The notes beneath the pieces were generated by a model. It did not search any database. It was not told where the DNA came from and saw only the letters and a program-made list of their open reading frames with translations. DNA of 64,000 nt from Actinostola sp. cb2023. Lineage: Eukaryota > Cnidaria > Anthozoa > Actiniaria > Actinostolidae. Of the stretch, positions 22,129-33,411 are shown in pieces; the stretch's first letter is position 1; every line of letters starts with the position of its first letter. The stretch covers positions 62,001 through 126,000 of the forward strand of contig JAUJYZ010000752.1 in NCBI GenBank assembly GCA_033675265.1, in the 5' to 3' direction. Position numbers and translations under genes: made by a program.

Positions 22129-22352
22129 TACATGTAAGTGTGCTAAGTACAATGTATGTAGAGGTGTCCCGGGTCGGCCCGGGACAGTTGGACAGTATGT
22201 TAGGTGTCCCAGTGACCTGGTGTCCCGGTGTCCCACTTGGTACAACAGACTGAGACATACATGTAAGTACAATGTATATAGAGGTGTCCCTGGTCGGTCC
22301 GGGACAGTAGTGAAGGTGTCCCAGTGGCTGGTGTCCCACTTAGTATAACAGA
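22129..22352. repeat. Two tandem units of about 100-120 bp with GTGTCCC motifs
   Basis: The unit starts ACATGTAAGT, passes TACAATGTAT and AGAGGTGTCCC, and ends near GTGTCCCACTTGGTA. The second copy is shorter. The paired palindromic core is GGTCGGCCCGGGACAG in unit 1 and GGTCGGTCCGGGACAG in unit 2. Open frames on both strands are repeat artefacts. Confidence 0.65.
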
Positions 22353-22439
22353 TTGAGAGTCAAGATACTGAGAGAAGTATATAGTGTGTCCTCAAAAACT
22401 TACAATAAAAAAGATGTCATCTATGTGAATATAGGTCTT

Positions 22440-22560
22440 TAAAAGGAGGATATGTTTGGTGCCATACAAGCCGGTGTGGATGTAGATAGCAAGAATAGGT
22501 TTGGTGCCAGTTATGTGAATGTAGATCAAGCAGGTTCAGGTTTGGTGCCTTGCAACACCA
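22440..22560. repeat. Short tandem repeats around GGTTTGGTGCC
   Basis: Three spaced copies of GTTTGGTGCC at about 22454, 22499 and 22543, with GTGGATGTAGAT / GTGAATGTAGAT between. Probably a minisatellite marking the left edge of the retroelement fragment to its right. Confidence 0.45.
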
Positions 22561-22896
22561 AGTAAGAGCCGATAAAACACAACGATGCGGCATTGTCCCA
22601 AATAACGTTAACTGTTCCCTTGGGGGTCTTTATGACTTGATATTGAAGTAGGCACCTTTCACTATAGTTGGATGTTTTGCACATGGACACGCCAAATTCT
22701 TCCTTACTCTCGTGTAGCGTCTTGTGATGATTCGAAGTGCATCCACTTTCTCCACAATTCTTTTTTCTTTTACAATCACGACTGAGATGTCCACTCTTTA
22801 AACAAGACCAGCAGGCTTTCTTTTCCTTGTGCAGTTCCATTTTCTCGCTTAATGGCTTTAAAAGATAAACTCTGCATTCATCAGTCCAGTGGTTTG
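22526..22896 (-). pseudogene. BEL/Pao-like gag, downstream part (zinc knuckles and protease start)
   Basis: It reads from HWTDECRVYLLKPLSEKMEL into CWSCLKSGHLSRDCKRKKNC and a second C/H cluster CTSNHHKTLH, then VNVIWDNAASLCFI, a protease-like Asp site. It is the direct continuation of the gag frame that stops at 33421: the same gene, separated by the 10.5-kb insertion. The rest of pol is absent to the left. Confidence 0.75.
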
Positions 22897-23390
22897 GAGT
22901 TCTATCACAGAACGAGTCAAGTTCGAGCCCGAGTCAAACACGAGTCACGAGTCAACCACGAGTCAATTTCGAGTCACAAAGAATTATCACATAAACTTAT
23001 TGATTCCTTTATCAATGAATTATAAATCATAATTTCTCTATCCTACTATTATTTATCAGTGAAATGTTTATCATAAAGTAGCTAAAGCCGTAAAGTTTCA
23101 AGTCTCAAACTAAACCTAAATAAAGTACTTTAGCGGATCAGGTTTTCACAGAAAATAAGCCTTACCAGTTTGAAGATTGATTTACTGAAGACACTGAAAA
23201 TAACTTCTCGGAAACAACTCAAACAGGTTGACATTAAATTGCTCAAAACGTTCGTCTTTCGAACCATGGGTTCGCCATCTTGAATTCTCAACACAGGAAG
23301 CCCAAACACTACCCAAATTAACCCCCCTTCCCCCCTCCCCCCACAAACACCTGTTGTCTTATGTAGTGTCCAGTCCGACGCTGATTCTAA

Positions 23391-23758
23391 ACGACTATCA
23401 GGGGAGTTATTTGTTTCATGCAGAAGCACGCTGTTTATTTATTTTACAAGGACGATATATGAGGTAAGAACAAATAAATGTACTATAATGACAAAAATTA
23501 TAAACCCAACTGTGTTTATTCACAAAAAGTCGGCAAAACAAGCTCAGATTCGACAAATGCACGCTGTATAATACAATTACATATGCTGTGAAGGAGATCA
23601 CTGCTTTCTGACATTGTGCATGATTGTATACAGCATTACCCATGGCAAACGACATGGATATAAATAGTATATCCTGATTAGTCATTTACATCCATCACAC
23701 TGTGGAATGTTGGTCATTGTTACTTTATAAACATCACCTGTTGTGTGCAACAGTGTTA
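23391..23758. other. Left interior of the 10.5-kb element
   Basis: No homologous right-arm sequence and no gene. A fragment near 23700 (TGGAATGTTGGTCATT) recurs at 38738, and in both places a TTAA element starts within about 260 bp. Confidence 0.4.
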
Positions 23759-25059
23759 TTAAAGTGCTACTTGGACGAAAATCGATCGAAATTTAATTTA
23801 GCTGAAACTTCATTGAATAATTCTTCAAGGGTCTAATAATAACTAGTTAAGAGCGAAGGTCTATAAATATCAAGCAAATCGTGGCCACAGTTGAAAAATG
23901 GATTTCTGTCATTTTCCCTCTGAAGAAACATATTACCAAGACACTAAACGTGGTGTAGTTTGTTTTTGAAAAGACTGCTTAAATTTCGAGAAAATCGAGA
24001 AAATTCATTTTACCCATTTCAGCCTCAATTTCAGCAAAATCGAACGTGAAAATGTGAGGTCTCGAAACTTCTCTCGCATGCAAAATTGAAAGCTTCTTTT
24101 GAAACTCTGTTTTCGATAATAGGATAACCGAGGATTAAAGAACACGTAGAGTGTCAAATATCGTTCCTAGCATTCATTGTAGCAGCAGGAAGCCACGATA
24201 AATCGACTACATTTTTCAACTTACGGAGTTGTCGATTTCACCTCCATTACGGTTTTGATTTTTTTTGTACTGCCACTTCTCTCAATTCCCACAATCTACT
24301 CGCCACGTGTTGCTTAGAGGTTGTTTTAGTAAATATGTAAGAACTGGCTTGGAGTCTATCGTGATCATGAAATAAGACTCTTTCAAAAGGTCACCATAAT
24401 TGACTGAAATACGAGAAATGTAAACAATCACGTCAGTGCTTGTACGAGCCGTGTGCAGACTAGCGGCCACAAAATGAGACTAAACTGCCTCTTTGGAACA
24501 CAGAATTCCTTTTCCATGTGCTATGCAATTCTTACTGAACGCCATATCCTCTGGTTTTTGTAAGATTACACGTTTTAGAGGCTCGCAACACTTCAGTTTG
24601 AAACACCAGAATCGGCGTGTTGTGTGACAACGAAAACCACTTCGCACCGGGTGGGGGTAGGGACAGAACTCGCCGAAAGGAATACTTACAGATCAAAGAA
24701 ATTGCATAACTAATAACCTTTGTACTTTAAAATATAAATTTAGAATACTCTCAGCCGCTGGACTGAATAATATTCGCAATAATTAATTATCAAACTTTGC
24801 TACAAGAGACCATATTGCTATATGAAATAAAGACAAATGAATAACAATAAAAAAGTGATTATACAAAACTTTGTACGAAATCAGTACTGCAATATACAAT
24901 TTACAAATTGCACAATAGACATATAGACATAGTACAATAGACCATAATGTTACTAAAATAGTAGTAAATAGTTAAGCCAGTAGTTGACCTTATGGTTCAT
25001 AGAAAAGTATATCTTGAAAATAATAATAAAAAAAAAATAGTATTCAACTCGTAGATTAG

Positions 25060-25717
25060 TACCGCCTAGGGTGGTAAACCATCATTAGGGTTATCCCAGT
25101 ACCTCTTAGGGTATTTGCCCGTTAATAAACTTATGACGTACTTGTCGGGAAACTGTTTTATTATTATTTAGAATTGGTACCTTGTAGGTAAAAATGTCAC
25201 GCCCACAAGCGGTCGAGATTCTGGTACTATTTTAGGAGTTATTTTCAAAATATCCTACGAGCATCATATACATGAGAAAATTAAGCCAATAATGAACGAG
25301 TATTTCGCTAAAAAAAAATACGATCATGAAGAAAAGAAACCCAGCGCGCACTCAATGGCGTCAATAACGCGCGCACTTCAACTAAGGTCACAGTGATTTC
25401 AACACCAGAGTCGAATAATTCTGTACATCGTTTTCATTAAAACTAACAGCAAAACAAATGTTGAACATGTTTGTTTCCATTCAAGTTTGCTGCTCCAGCA
25501 TGTGCACGCGTCGTTGCCATAGCAACCTAATTGATACTCCTGCGGTGTACAATTTTAAAAACGTTTTTGAAATATATTTCAAAATATAAATTTTAAATAT
25601 ATTGTACTCCTCTCGTCCAATCAGAATCGAGTAATTTTTGTTGATTATATTATAAACAGGAAAAGATCCTAACAGCTACTGGCCGGATAACCCTAATGAA
25701 TGACGAGTTTAAACACC
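25060..25717. other. Left core of the 8.2-kb element, non-coding
   Basis: No gene. GTACCGCCTAGGG...CTTAGGG and GGTACCTTGTAGG motifs give it the look of a diverged copy of the MITE at 14.1 kb, including the closing CCTACGAGCATCAT. Confidence 0.4.
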
Positions 25718-25860
25718 TGTAGAAACTACCACAAATGAATGTGTATTTTATGGACTTTTAATACTCTCTTTGCTCGACTCCATTCAGTCCGTCCCTCGTA
25801 CAGCCTAGTGCGCATGTCTGTCACGCGCTCTTCTAGTTAATGTAACGCTACGACATTACA
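25718..25860 (-). repeat. 3' LTR of the young Gypsy element
   Basis: In element sense it begins TGTAATGTCGTAGCG and ends GGTAGTTTCTACA, so it has TG...CA ends. Identical to 30030-30172. Confidence 0.92.
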
Positions 25861-25965
25861 TCTCTTCCTTCCTCTAGAGAAAATGTTCATGTCCTTATCT
25901 ATATAACGTATGAAACTCAAAACAGTTAGTAAATAACAATGACTGCATGTGACATTGTATATTGT

Positions 25966-28900
25966 TCAAGTAGAATAGTCATTCAAGTATTCAGGAGCTC
26001 TCCGGTTTCTTGATGATCTTCGCAAGGGAGGTGGTGTCCCTGGATCCTGTGGATCAGCATTTGACTGTGCTTGACTTGATGTCTCATCAGTCTCGTTGTT
26101 TGGGTGGAGTTCCTCCTCCTCATCACTTAACGTGAGTGGTACTTGTGTGCTAGAAGGTATTTTCTTGAAGAAGGATGTGTTTCTGGTCACAGTGTACTCT
26201 GCGTTGTGAGCTGTAATCATGCTTCCTTTCTTTTCTTTTACTTCCAATGGTTCAGGTTTAAACGGTGTTGACAGCTTGTTCTTCTTTGGTTGTTTGACTA
26301 GTACTTTGTCGCCAACTTTGAGGTCTGACGCTCTGGCATGGTTATGTCTGTCTGCATACTCTTTTTCATCTGTTCTTTCCTCTTGGCGTCATTTTGCCTG
26401 ACCTCTGGTGATGCTTGATCCTGTTGTAGTCGAGGCATTGTAGATTTCAACTTTCTTCCATTCAACAATTCTGAAGGTGATTTTCCTGTAGTACTATGGG
26501 GTGTTGCTCTGTATTGTCGCAGAAAGGTGAAAAGCTCTTGTCTCCAGCTTTTGTGCTCTATGACAGCAGTCCTAATGGCTTTCTCTAGGGTTCGCATCAG
26601 TCTTTCTGCCTCGCCATTTGCTCTAGGCCATATTGGTGTTATCTTACGATGGTTAAAGCCAAGATGAGTAGCAAACATTTGAAAGTTCTCACTGTTGAAA
26701 GGTGGCCCATTGTCGGTTCTGACTACATCTGGAATTCCTTGTCTGGCAAAAATGCTGTCTAGATGTGGAATTACTGCCTTTGCTGAGGTCGACCTCAAGA
26801 TTTCAACCTCTGGAAATCTGCTAAAATCATCTACGACCACTAGTAGGTAGTCCCCATTGGGAAAGGGACCACAGAAGTCTATGGACAGTTCTTGCCATGG
26901 TCCTTGTGGTAGAGGGGACATCTTTAAAGGCTCACATGCTGGGCTTGAGTTATGATTTGCTGCTTGACATGGTAGACATTGCTTAATCATCTCTTCAACC
27001 ATTCCGTCTATTCCTGGGAACCAAACCGAGTCTCGCAGAAGGCGCTTTGTCTTGACTATGCCTTGATGACCACTATGGGCAAGCATAATCATTCGTTGAC
27101 GTAGGGTTTCAGGAACTATTATGCGAGTACCTCTCTCAAAATCACTCCATTTGCCACAGTTAGCTCTTGTTTGACTTGCTGATATTCACAGACATCTCTT
27201 CCAGCTTCATACCATCTTTGAGTGGCTATCACTTTTGCCAGGTTTTGCAGTGTATGATCTTTTGCTGTTGCATCCTGAATCTCCTGGAGAGTAACTGCAT
27301 TGGGTACAGCGTTTGCAGTAACGAAATTGACATAACTATCAACTCTTGACAAATGATTAGGACTGGTGGAATGTTTTGGATCTGGATGCCGGCTCATATA
27401 ATCAGCGGGATTATCTGCCCCTGGTCTGTAGACCACTGTGATCTTGTACGGTTGTAAGCGCAGCTGTAATCTCTCAAGTCTTGCAGTTGCTTTGCAGGTT
27501 GACTTGTTGAAGATTGTTTCAAGTGGTTTATGATCAGTGATGGCTTGGAAGGATGATCCATGAAGATATAAATGGAAGTGTTCAGTTCCCCAGACTACTG
27601 CCAGCGCTTCTCTTTCCGTCTGACTGTAGCGGCTTTCACAATCGGTGAGGGAGCGGCTTGCATATGCTACAACGTTTCTTCCTTGGTCATGTGTCACTTG
27701 TGCTAGAATAGCCCCAAGTCCAACTGGGCTGGCATCAACAATCAGTTCAGTTTTGAGCAGTGGATCGAAGTACTTCATTACTTCAGGAGCTGCCATGCTA
27801 GCTTTGAGGGAAGCAAACGCATGTTGTTGATCTGGTCCCCACACCCACTTTGCATCCTTGTGTGTGAGTTGACGAATGGGGGCAGAGATGGATGCAAAGT
27901 CCTTGATGAAACGTGCTAGGTATTGTGCAAAACCTAAGAAGCTGCGTGCTTCGTTGGCATTCTTTGGGGGGCTTGAGTTAATCAACGATGATATTTTCTT
28001 GTCATCTGCGCTGATGCCTTCTGCAGAAAAGTGATGGCCAAAGAAGTCAATGGATGACTGGTTAAACAAACACTTGTCTGGGTTTGCAGTTAGATTGTTA
28101 TCTCTCATTCTCTGGAGGACAGCTCGAAGTGCATTGTCGTGATCATCTTGTTGCTTGCCAAAGACTATTATGTCATCAGAGATGTTTCTTGCACCTTGAA
28201 TTCCTTGTACTGCTTCCTCTATGGCTTTCTGAAAGATTTCTGATGCTGAGTTGATCCCAAAACTCAGACGCTTATAACGAAACAGACCAAGATGAGTAGC
28301 AAAAGTAGTAATGTTCCTGGAGTCTGCCTCTAATTCCAACTGGTGGTAGCCTTGGTTTAAATCTATCTTGCTGAAAACAGTTGACCCATTAAGATCAACG
28401 ATTAGATCTTCGACTGTGGGCACTGGGTGTCGTTCTCGTTCTATGGCTTCGTTGGCAGCTCTCATGTCGACACATATACGTATTCCTACTTTCTTGGGGA
28501 CTATCACTATGGGTGAGACCCAAGGAGTAGGGCCTTCAGCTCTTTCAATTATGTCGAGGTCTTGTAGATTCTTGAGCTCAGCTTCAACTTGGTCGCGCAT
28601 GTGAAATGGTACTCTTCGATGTCTCTGAGCAAGTGGCTTGACGCTACTATCAATGTGTAATTTTGCAGTCTTGTCTTTCATCTTCCCCAGTCCCTTGAAA
28701 CAGTCACTGTATTCATCCATGATGCTTGTTCCTTTGGGTGTTGATAGGGTGTTCACAATGTGCAGCAGTCTGAGGTCAGTGGCCGTTTTGTAGCCCAGAA
28801 GATTTCCATCCGCTCCATCCACAACATAGAATTGAGCAATATTTGATGTATTGGTGACTGCTGAGATGACATTGGCTTCGAACTTCCCCAGTACTGGTAA

Positions 28901-29902
28901 AGGCTTGACTGCTTGGTAACTATATATCTTCTTTGAAGTAGGTGACAAGGGGATGTTCAACTTGTTGTAGGTATGTGAGTCAATGACATTTACACCAGCT
29001 CCAGAGTCAATAAGACACTTGACTGTCTTGTTTCCAATGGTGACTTCACTAACAGGATGTCCTTTGTCTTGGAGAGAGTGCAGTGTAACATGATAGGTGT
29101 ATTCTTCATCAGTGGAATCATCAGACTGATCATCCGATTCTTTCTCCTTAGTTGCGTTGACTCTCTTGCTAGTTGATTTACTTTTGCACACTTTGGCAAA
29201 ATGACCCACCTTCTGACAGTTCCGGCAGGTCTCATGCAGAGCTGGACAGGGACGACCTTGGTGAGGGTAGTTTCCTCCGCATCTGTAGCACTGCTTTTGA
29301 TCCGTCTTTGTCCTCACGTTTCGTGGTTTGACCATCTGTACTTCCGTTGCTTTGCACAGTTTTTCGTGTTCCTCGATGCCTTTAGCTTGTCGTTCAGACA
29401 TTTCAAAACCTCTGCCATAGTCGAGAAGAGCTTTGAGATTCATATCTTCTCGCAGGGCTCTACGTCGTAGCCGTGTTGACGAGCAGGATAGAATGATATG
29501 AGATTTAATTTCTTCTTCCTCATTAGTGAACTCGCAAGTTTGGGCCAGGCGTCGTAGTCGTGTGTAGTAGGAATCTAGCGATTCACCTGAATCTTGTGTA
29601 GCATTTCTGAACATGTAAACTTCGTAGGTTTTGTTTACTTTTGGTTGAAAATAAACATTTAGTGCAGCGACTGCAGCTTTGTAATCCTTATCTTCTCCTT
29701 GATCTGGTAGCGTTTCAAAGATGTCGCTGACCTCTTCGCCTGCTGAGTATAATAATAGTGCTCGCTTTCGTGTAGGATCTTTGATATCATGTGCAGCGAG
29801 ATACATCTCAAAGCGTTTAAACCATTTCTTCCAGCGAGGACCAATGGAAGTATTATCCTCGTGAACAGCAAATGTAGGGAATGGCGGTAAGACATTCGCC
29901 AT
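25966..29902 (-). CDS. Gypsy gag-pol polyprotein, nearly intact (two frameshifts)
   Basis: A single long frame of 927 codons from ATG 29902 carries gag (PRWKKWFKRFEMYLAAHDI), two zinc knuckles (CYRCGG..., CRNCQKVGHFAKVC), protease (CLIDSGAGVNVID), reverse transcriptase (FSKIDLNQGYHQLEL and ISDDIIVFG) and RNase H (LIVDASPVGLGAIL). A one-base shift near 27120 leads into the integrase frame 27092-26298, with zinc-binding HSGHQGIVKTKRLL, then C..C, and the D, D, E core at IDFCGPF, RTDNGPPF and NGEAERLM. A second shift near 26310 leads into a C-terminal tail to 25966, rich in Pro, Ser and Arg. The ISDD form of the RT box is seen in related animal Gypsy elements. Gag and pol fused in one frame is a clade trait. 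Confidence 0.9.
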
Positions 29903-30029
29903 CTTGTTGAGTAGCGTGGCACGTGGCGTAGAAGAAAATGCCGTTAATCTTGACTGTTATTCTTTGAATGTGGCTGTAAATTGTCTCGAAGACGTAGTTG
30001 TATCTTGTTCGTTGATCCTCGTCGCCAGT

Positions 30030-30172
30030 TGTAGAAACTACCACAAATGAATGTGTATTTTATGGACTTTTAATACTCTCTTTGCTCGACTCCATTCAGT
30101 CCGTCCCTCGTACAGCCTAGTGCGCATGTCTGTCACGCGCTCTTCTAGTTAATGTAACGCTACGACATTACA
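30030..30172 (-). repeat. 5' LTR of the young Gypsy element
   Basis: A 143-bp copy identical to the other LTR, followed on the minus strand by the primer-binding site TGGCGACGAGGAT. Confidence 0.92.
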
Positions 30173-30421
30173 TCCTAACGGTCTGTCGTCTTTGATTGCA
30201 ATATTGTAATATGACAATGCTACACGCACAGAAGTGACTAGTTCGATGTTTTTACCTATGTATCAGAATTTTGACTGAGATAACGTAATTATAAGCAACC
30301 AGTTATTAGGTTTGACAGTAGACCCTCTGTCTGCAACCAGGGGAGACATTTTATATGACATTTTATCAATTCTAAATGATTATTAGTTTCCTGACAAGTA
30401 TAATAATAATAATAATAATCA

Positions 30422-30454
<33 letters not shown>

Positions 30455-30838
30455 TAATGTATTTATATAGCGCTTTTTGCTTGGAAGCCCAAAAGCGCTT
30501 TACAATCAAATAAATATACAATAAATATACTAACTAGATTAATAATACTAATAATATTAATAATACTACTTTAGTACCAAATAGTGATATTTATATTGTT
30601 TTCTATATGGCTATTTAGTACTAATTAGTGCAAACCTTTGCACGGTTTTAGTGTTTGTACTCTAGGCCATAAGTTTATTTATTTATTTATTATTTACAGG
30701 TAAATATCCTAAAGGTTACTGCCAATTAACTACGAGTTAAATATTACTTTTCTATGAACCATAAAGCCAACTACCTCAACTATTTGGCACTTTGTAAACC
30801 AGCCTCTGGATGAAAGTTCGACCTTCATTAAATAATCA

Positions 30839-30875
<37 letters not shown>

Positions 30876-30890
30876 AGCTTTTATTATTAT
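30173..30890. other. Right core of the 8.2-kb element, with microsatellites
   Basis: No gene. (AAT)n runs occur at about 30401-30453 and 30838-30872. The first leads into the TATAGCGC hairpin repeat (30455-30512). A stretch at 30560-30640 is shared with 4715-4790. Confidence 0.5.
30401..30512 (+). repeat. (AAT)n plus TATAGCGC hairpin, mobile microsatellite-like unit
   Basis: ATAATGTATTTATATAGCGC, then a short loop, then AAAAGCGCTTTACA: a stem of GCGC-type arms downstream of an AAT run. Similar units lie at 35745-35805, 54105-54170 and 54530-54596 (both inverted), and 15340-15420 (variant). Confidence 0.6.
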
Positions 30891-32146
30891 TAATATTTAC
30901 TACTATTTTAGTAACATTATGGTCTATTGTACTATGTCTATATGTATATTGCAGTATTTCGTACAAAGTTTTGAATAATCACTTTTTTCATTTGTCTTTT
31001 GTCTTATTTCATTTGTCTTTATTTCATATAACAATATGGTCTCTTGTAGCAAAGTGTTAGAAAATTAATAATTGCGAATATTATTCAGTCCAGCGGCTGA
31101 GAGTATTCTAAATTTATATTTTAAAGTACAAAGGTTATTAGTTATACAATTTCTTTGATCTGTAAGTATTCCTTTCGGCGAGTTCTGTCCCTACCCCCAC
31201 CCGGTGCGAAGTGTTTTTCGTTGTCACACAACACGCCGATTCTGGTATTTCAAACTGAAGTGTTGCGAGCCTCTAAAACGTGTAATCTTACAAAAACCAG
31301 AGGATATGGCGTTCAGTAAGAATTGCATAGCACATGAAAAGGAATTCTGTGTTCCAAAGAGGCAGTTTAGTCTCATTTTGTGGCCGCTAGTCTGCACACG
31401 GCTCGTACAAGCACTGACGTGATTGTTTACATTTCTCGTATTTCAGTCAATTATGGTGACCTTTTGAAAGAGTCTTATTTCATGATCACGATAGACCCCA
31501 AGCCAGTTCTTACATATTTACTAAAACAACCTCTAAGCAACACGTGGCGAGTAGATTGTGGGAATTGAGAGAAGTGGCAGTACAAAAAAAATCAAAACCG
31601 TAATGGAGGTGAAATCGACAACTCCGTCAAGTTGAAAAATGTAGTCGATTTATCGTGGCTTCCTGCTGCTACAATGAATGCTAGGAACGATATTTGACAC
31701 TCTACGTGTTCTTTAATCCTCGGTTATCCTATTATCGAAAACAGAGTTTCAAAAGAAGCTTTCAATTTTGCATGCGAGAGAAGTTTCGAGACCTCACATT
31801 TTCACGTTCGATTTTGCTGAAATTGAGGCTGACTGGGTAAAATGAATTTTCTCGATTTTCTCGAAATTCAAGCAGTCTTTTCAAAAACAAACTACACCAC
31901 GTTTAGTGTCTTGGTAATATGTTTCTTCAGAGGGAAAATGACAGAAATCCATTTTTCAACTGTGGCCACGATTTGCTCATTTTGCTTGATATTTATAGAC
32001 CTTCGCTCTTAAAATATGTTTTCAATATTCCAGAGGGAAGTACTATATTTTTATGAATCTTTAGAGGTGTCAGTGACGTCATCTACTCAACCCAACATTC
32101 AGCTCCATACATTTCTTTGTATTTTGTGAGTCAAAATATCTCAATT

Positions 32147-32923
32147 GTAAAATAGAAAAATTCCTTGTAAAACACTTTACAGTCCATACCCAGAGCGTAG
32201 CGTGTATATACGCACGTACGCACGTGCGTACAATTTAAAATCCTTAAAATATAAATATTTAAAATAAAAAATAAAATAAAAATCTAAGACCAAATCTTAA
32301 CAGCTGACTCAGTGTAAACTTCCTTGAAACTACTATCAGAAGGCAGGAAATGCTATTTCAGAGACCCTATATTTCAAAATTTTTCGGTGAGCATGCCCCC
32401 GCACCCCCTATCAAATGACGGGCAAACACTGCCCTCCATGTGCTATCAAGCAGAGAGTATACTATTGAAAAGTTGCAATTCAGCTGATGAAAATTCCTCA
32501 CGAGACCGGAAGTGACGTATAATCAAGCAATAACATATATACCGTAGCCATTCCTGTGTCTCAGTGGCAAGATATCAGAACGACATTCTGCGGTTGTGCC
32601 TGACCTAACTAGAAATACGAAAATACACATACCTGCTCAATGTCAAATCAACAGGATCAGTCAGCTTTTCTTTCTGTAAAACAAGTGGGATTTTTCGCCT
32701 TAACACCTTTGGCAGGTGACATGGATGGATGGATGCTGCATACTCACCTGGATAATTTCCACATCACTTGTTCCTGCAAAGCCAAAATGCTTTAGAAGAT
32801 GTCGATAGTTGTTTTGAAACATGAAATAAGAACTATTTTGGCAAATTTCATTGTGATGCAAATAGATTTTGAATAAAGAAAATTCATACCTTCCGAATCC
32901 ATTCTGAAGAAATGCAGTTTAGA
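32147..32923. other. Right interior of the 10.5-kb element
   Basis: No gene. It contains alternating ACGTACGCACGTGCGT near 32210-32230 and a fragment (TTTTTCGGTGAGCATGCCCCC) related to 13800-13840. Confidence 0.4.
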
Positions 32924-33411
32924 ATCAGCGTCGGACTGGACACTACATAAGACAACAGGTGTTTGTGGGGGGAGGGGGGAAGGGGGGTTAATTTGGGTAG
33001 TGTTTGGGCTTCCTGTGTTGAGAATTCAAGATAGCAAACCCATGGTTCGAAAGACGAACGTTTTGAGCAATTTAATGTCAACCTGTTTGAGTTGTTTCCG
33101 AGAAGTTATTTTCAGTGTCTTCAATAAATCAATCTTCAAACTGGTAAGGCTTATTTTCTGTGAAAACCTGATCCGCTAAAGTACTTTATTTAGGTTTTGT
33201 TTGAGACTTGAAACTTTACGACTTTAGCTACTTTATGATAAACATTTCACTGATAAATAATAGTAGGATAGAGAAATTATGATTTATAATTCATTGATAA
33301 AGGAATCAATAAGTTTATGTGATAATTCTTTGTGACTCGAAATTGACTCGTGGTTGACTCGTGACTCGTGTTTGACTCGGGCTCGAACTTGACTCGTTCT
33401 GTGATAGAACT

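Larger units (their letters stand above)
25718..30172 (-). mobile_element. Young full-length Ty3/Gypsy retrotransposon, 4455 bp
   Basis: Two 143-bp LTRs, identical base for base, bound one gag-pol region on the minus strand. Next to the 5' LTR (right side) is TGGCGACGAGGAT, a typical Gypsy primer-binding site. Next to the 3' LTR is the purine tract AAGGAAGAGA. No 5-bp target duplication is visible (ACACC against TCCTA), unusual for so young a copy. Identical LTRs mean a recent insertion. Confidence 0.92.
23851..32008. mobile_element. 8.2-kb TTAA-flanked element with arms of more than 1 kb
   Basis: It starts GAGCGAAGGTCTATAAATAT and ends with the reverse complement; TTAA lies at 23847-23850 and 32009-32012. 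The arms (23851 to about 24980 and about 30890 to 32008) match almost perfectly; a 62-codon frame present in both differs by one residue (Ser/Pro), and I see no known domain in it. The centre has about 1.2 kb of non-coding DNA plus a Gypsy element. No transposase is found, so it is non-autonomous. TTAA targets point to piggyBac- or Kolobok-type mobilisation. Confidence 0.8.
23763..32146. mobile_element. TTAA MITE (family B) split by an 8.2-kb insertion
   Basis: The left part is 23763-23850 (AGTGCTACTTGGACGAAAAT to ATAATAACTAGTTAA), after TTAA at 23759-23762. The right part, 32009-32146, resumes with TTAAAATATG and TTCCAGAGGGAAGTACTAT. The right terminus is missing. Comparison with the copies at 9.1 and 56.7 kb shows that the split falls exactly at an internal TTAA. 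Confidence 0.75.
22898..33411. mobile_element. 10.5-kb terminal-inverted-repeat element inside a BEL/Pao gag
   Basis: Inverted ends begin AGTTCTATCACAGAACGAG, followed by several GAGTCAA/CGAGTCA short repeats, and match for about 490 bp (22898-23390 versus about 32924-33411). The flanks carry CAGTGGTTTG at 22887-22896 and 33412-33421, a direct repeat of about 10 bp. Excising the element with one repeat leaves the gag frame open. Duplications of 9-11 bp with long inverted repeats suggest a Mutator-like element, but no transposase is present; the interior is filled by later insertions. Confidence 0.75.

Noticed and set aside
22030..22348. Overlapping frames on both strands rich in Pro, Gly and Thr
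   Set aside because: They come from the tandem GTGTCCC repeat; no start context or domain.
24282..31568. Paired 62-codon frame in both arms of the 8.2-kb element as a conserved gene
   Set aside because: Identity follows from the arms themselves being near-identical; no ATG, no known domain. Left as a note only.
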